NCBI GenBank assembly: GCA_029558215.1
Contig: JAKQFZ010000383.1
Coordinates: 1-7,191, forward strand
Direction of reading: 5' to 3'
Source: Candidatus Omnitrophota bacterium
Lineage (GTDB): Bacteria; Hinthialibacterota; Hinthialibacteria; JAKQFZ01
DNA length: 7,191 nucleotides
The position numbers and the translations under genes were made by a program. The notes below the pieces were generated by a model, which saw nothing but the letters and a program-made list of their open reading frames with translations, had not been told where the DNA came from and ran no database searches. Positions 5,826 through 7,191 of the stretch are shown piece by piece; the first letter of the stretch is position 1; each line of letters begins with the position of its first letter.

Positions 5826-7191
5826 TCAGGGCACCAGCACGTAGTCTATCTCGACTGTGGCACCGACTGCTGTAGTCGGGTCGATCCGCAGATGATCAAT
5901 AGTTCCTGTCCAGTTGGATTCACCGGACATGTCCAGCGTATAGGTCACAAAGTCCGTGTTGTTCAGCAGATCGAACCGTTTCTTCTTGGCAGCACTGAAG
6001 ATTTCCTTCGGTGCCTTGTAGAACAACTCCGCAAACGTACCTGCCGAAACCTTCATCCGAATCACGACCCATTGCCTCGTTGCCGCATCAATGTTCAACT
6101 CCGAACGAGAGACAAGATTCGAGTCGTCTCCCGTTGTTGTAGTGGTCAAGAAGCCGTTGGCAGCAACTGGTGCCGAGAGATGCTTCAGTGCTGTCCAGCC
6201 ATTAAGGTCGCCGTCCGTGTCGAAATCCCAGCGCCAGGCAAAACCGTATGCCGGTTGCACCACTCGGAAATTGTCTACCTCTAACTTCGCTCCAACCGGT
6301 GCTCCCAAGGGCGCGAGACGAAACTGTTCAATGGTGCCCGTATAGTCGGCATCCCGTGAAAGATCCACCCAGTAATGAACAAAACTCTGGTTGCTCGGAA
6401 CCAAAGCATCCTTGTAACCCGCGTATGTCGTCTCGCCCTGCTTGCGGTAGAAAACTCGCAGCCGATCTCCTGCTGACAGGCGTGCTCGCATTCGGATGGC
6501 GTTCTGTTTGGCCGAGTCCACGGTGAGGGTGCCAGGGGAAATGAAGGTCGGATTGGTTGAAGACACTTCACCGCTCAGCAACCCACCGACCACAGAGATA
6601 TTGGTCAAGTGGGGATTGGCTGTCCAGCCCTCTTTGTTGCCGTCCGCGTTAAACTCCCAAACGGGTTTCTCCATGCCGAGCGGATAGCAGACTCGAATGT
6701 AGTCAATCTCGATGCTGGCACCGGAAGCATTCACCGGATCAAAGCGGAGTTGATCAATGATACCTTTCCAACTGGCAACACCGCGAAGATCCAGCCGATA
6801 GGTCACAAATGTTGTGTTGTTCGGCACAGGAAACGTCAGGCTCTTGGTACCCGTGTAGGCCGTGTCCGAAGGTGAGCGGAAGAATAGCTGTCCCATGTTG
6901 CCCGCCGTACACTTCATCCGCGCTTCCAACATCTTGTAGTTGTCTGCATCTATATTCAGGGAACTGAGCGTTCGAATTCGAGGATCATCTGTCGTGCTGC
7001 TGCTGGTGTGATAGCCAGCTGCAACAACAGGAACCGTGATATCGTTGTAGAACTTCCAGTCCCCCACGTTGCCATCCTGACTGAACTCCCAACGTCTGGC
7101 ACACTGTCCACCAATATCGGTCATCGTTGGAGTGATGGTCGGGGTGAGTGTCGGTGTGCTCGTTGGCGTGTAGGTCTCCGCCAGAGTTGGC
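5826..7191 (-). CDS. Large modular extracellular protein, C-terminal part (5'-partial)
   Basis: The frame is open to the window edge, so the true start is outside and the visible part is about 454 residues. An ATG at 7122-7124 falls inside the frame but is not a credible start. The 22 codons before it encode a Thr-Pro linker (Y-T-P-T-S-T-P-T-L-T-P-T-I-T-P-T) typical of secreted multidomain proteins. After the linker come three tandem modules of about 133 residues. Each opens with W-[ED]-F-x-x-D/A-G and an Asp/Gly-Trp a few residues on, and closes with a D-rich strand such as V-E-I-D-Y-V-L-V. The pattern of alternating strands suggests a beta-sandwich resembling carbohydrate-binding or jelly-roll domains, but no binding residues can be identified. 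The N-terminal part may hold a catalytic domain and signal peptide. The gene ends in TGA with no anchor, sorting signal or membrane helix visible. Confidence 0.85.
   Translation of the reverse strand, partial: PTLAETYTPTSTPTLTPTITPTMTDIGGQCARRWEFSQDGNVGDWKFYNDITVPVVAAGYHTSSSTTDDPRIRTLSSLNIDADNYKMLEARMKCTAGNMGQLFFRSPSDTAYTGTKSLTFPVPNNTTFVTYRLDLRGVASWKGIIDQLRFDPVNASGASIEIDYIRVCYPLGMEKPVWEFNADGNKEGWTANPHLTNISVVGGLLSGEVSSTNPTFISPGTLTVDSAKQNAIRMRARLSAGDRLRVFYRKQGETTYAGYKDALVPSNQSFVHYWVDLSRDADYTGTIEQFRLAPLGAPVGAKLEVDNFRVVQPAYGFAWRWDFDTDGDLNGWTALKHLSAPVAANGFLTTTTTGDDSNLVSRSELNIDAATRQWVVIRMKVSAGTFAELFYKAPKEIFSAAKKKRFDLLNNTDFVTYTLDMSGESNWTGTIDHLRIDPTTAVGATVEIDYVLVP
5829..7091 (-). repeat. Three tandem protein modules (about 143-residue period)
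   Basis: The modules cover about 6690-7091, 6261-6659 and 5829-6230, with start-to-start spacing of 144 and 143 codons. Shared landmarks are W-E/D-F, G-x-W near position 10, L-N-I-D or L-T-V-D near 45, A/I-R-M-K/R before a Ser/Thr-Ala-Gly turn, F-V-x-Y-x-L/V-D, G-x-I-[DE]-x-[LF]-R, and E-[IV]-D at the end. Modules one and three are closest to each other (F-V-T-Y-x-L-D; I-D-x-L-R-x-D-P). The middle one differs more, with for example D-N-F-R-V in place of D-Y-[IV]. Confidence 0.85.

Noticed and set aside
7122..7124. ATG as the start of the modular protein
   Set aside because: The frame remains open upstream to the window edge and encodes a Thr-Pro linker, so this Met is internal.

Overview
All convincing genes in this window lie on the minus strand, so transcription runs from high to low coordinates. 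The sequence looks like a Gram-negative bacterium with a roughly balanced, slightly GC-rich genome. Evidence for this is a secreted Skp/OmpH-like protein with a signal peptide, a large secreted or surface protein with a Thr-Pro linker, and FAD-oxidoreductase and corrinoid-protein families common in uncultured Planctomycetes-, Hydrogenedentes- or Sumerlaeota-like lineages. The phylum is an inference. Nothing in the window fixes it.

Reading in the direction of transcription, the right part (5826-7191) is the 3' end of a large extracellular protein. It has a Thr-Pro-rich linker followed by three tandem modules of about 133 residues, and it is cut by the window edge. Next comes a 479-base gene-free stretch (5347-5825). 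It is rich in inverted repeats and ends in an AT-rich palindromic segment with a strong candidate promoter. That promoter faces a gene for a small secreted conserved protein (4777-5346). A second gene-poor stretch (4404-4776) carries two adjacent stem-loops and a candidate promoter for a stand-alone corrinoid (B12-binding) protein of the MtbC/MttC type (3768-4403). A good intrinsic terminator (3657-3695) follows that gene.

The left half is a compact, housekeeping-like operon: site-2-type zinc metalloprotease (M50), scpA, scpB, and a 23S rRNA pseudouridine synthase (rluB). The 5' end of an FAD-dependent oxidoreductase gene follows 101 bases later and is cut by the window edge. ScpA and ScpB are the kleisin and winged-helix partners of SMC in chromosome condensation. 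Their genes overlap by four bases (GTGA), and the clustering with M50 and rluB is a widely conserved arrangement. The most unusual coding feature here is ScpB, which carries long, extremely acidic extensions at both ends.

I see no CRISPR array, transposase, integrase, tRNA or rRNA. I also see no clear novel defence or mobile system. The points most worth a second look are the palindrome cluster at 5518-5730, the tandem-module surface protein, the acidic ScpB extensions, and the secreted Skp-like protein with its AT-palindrome promoter.
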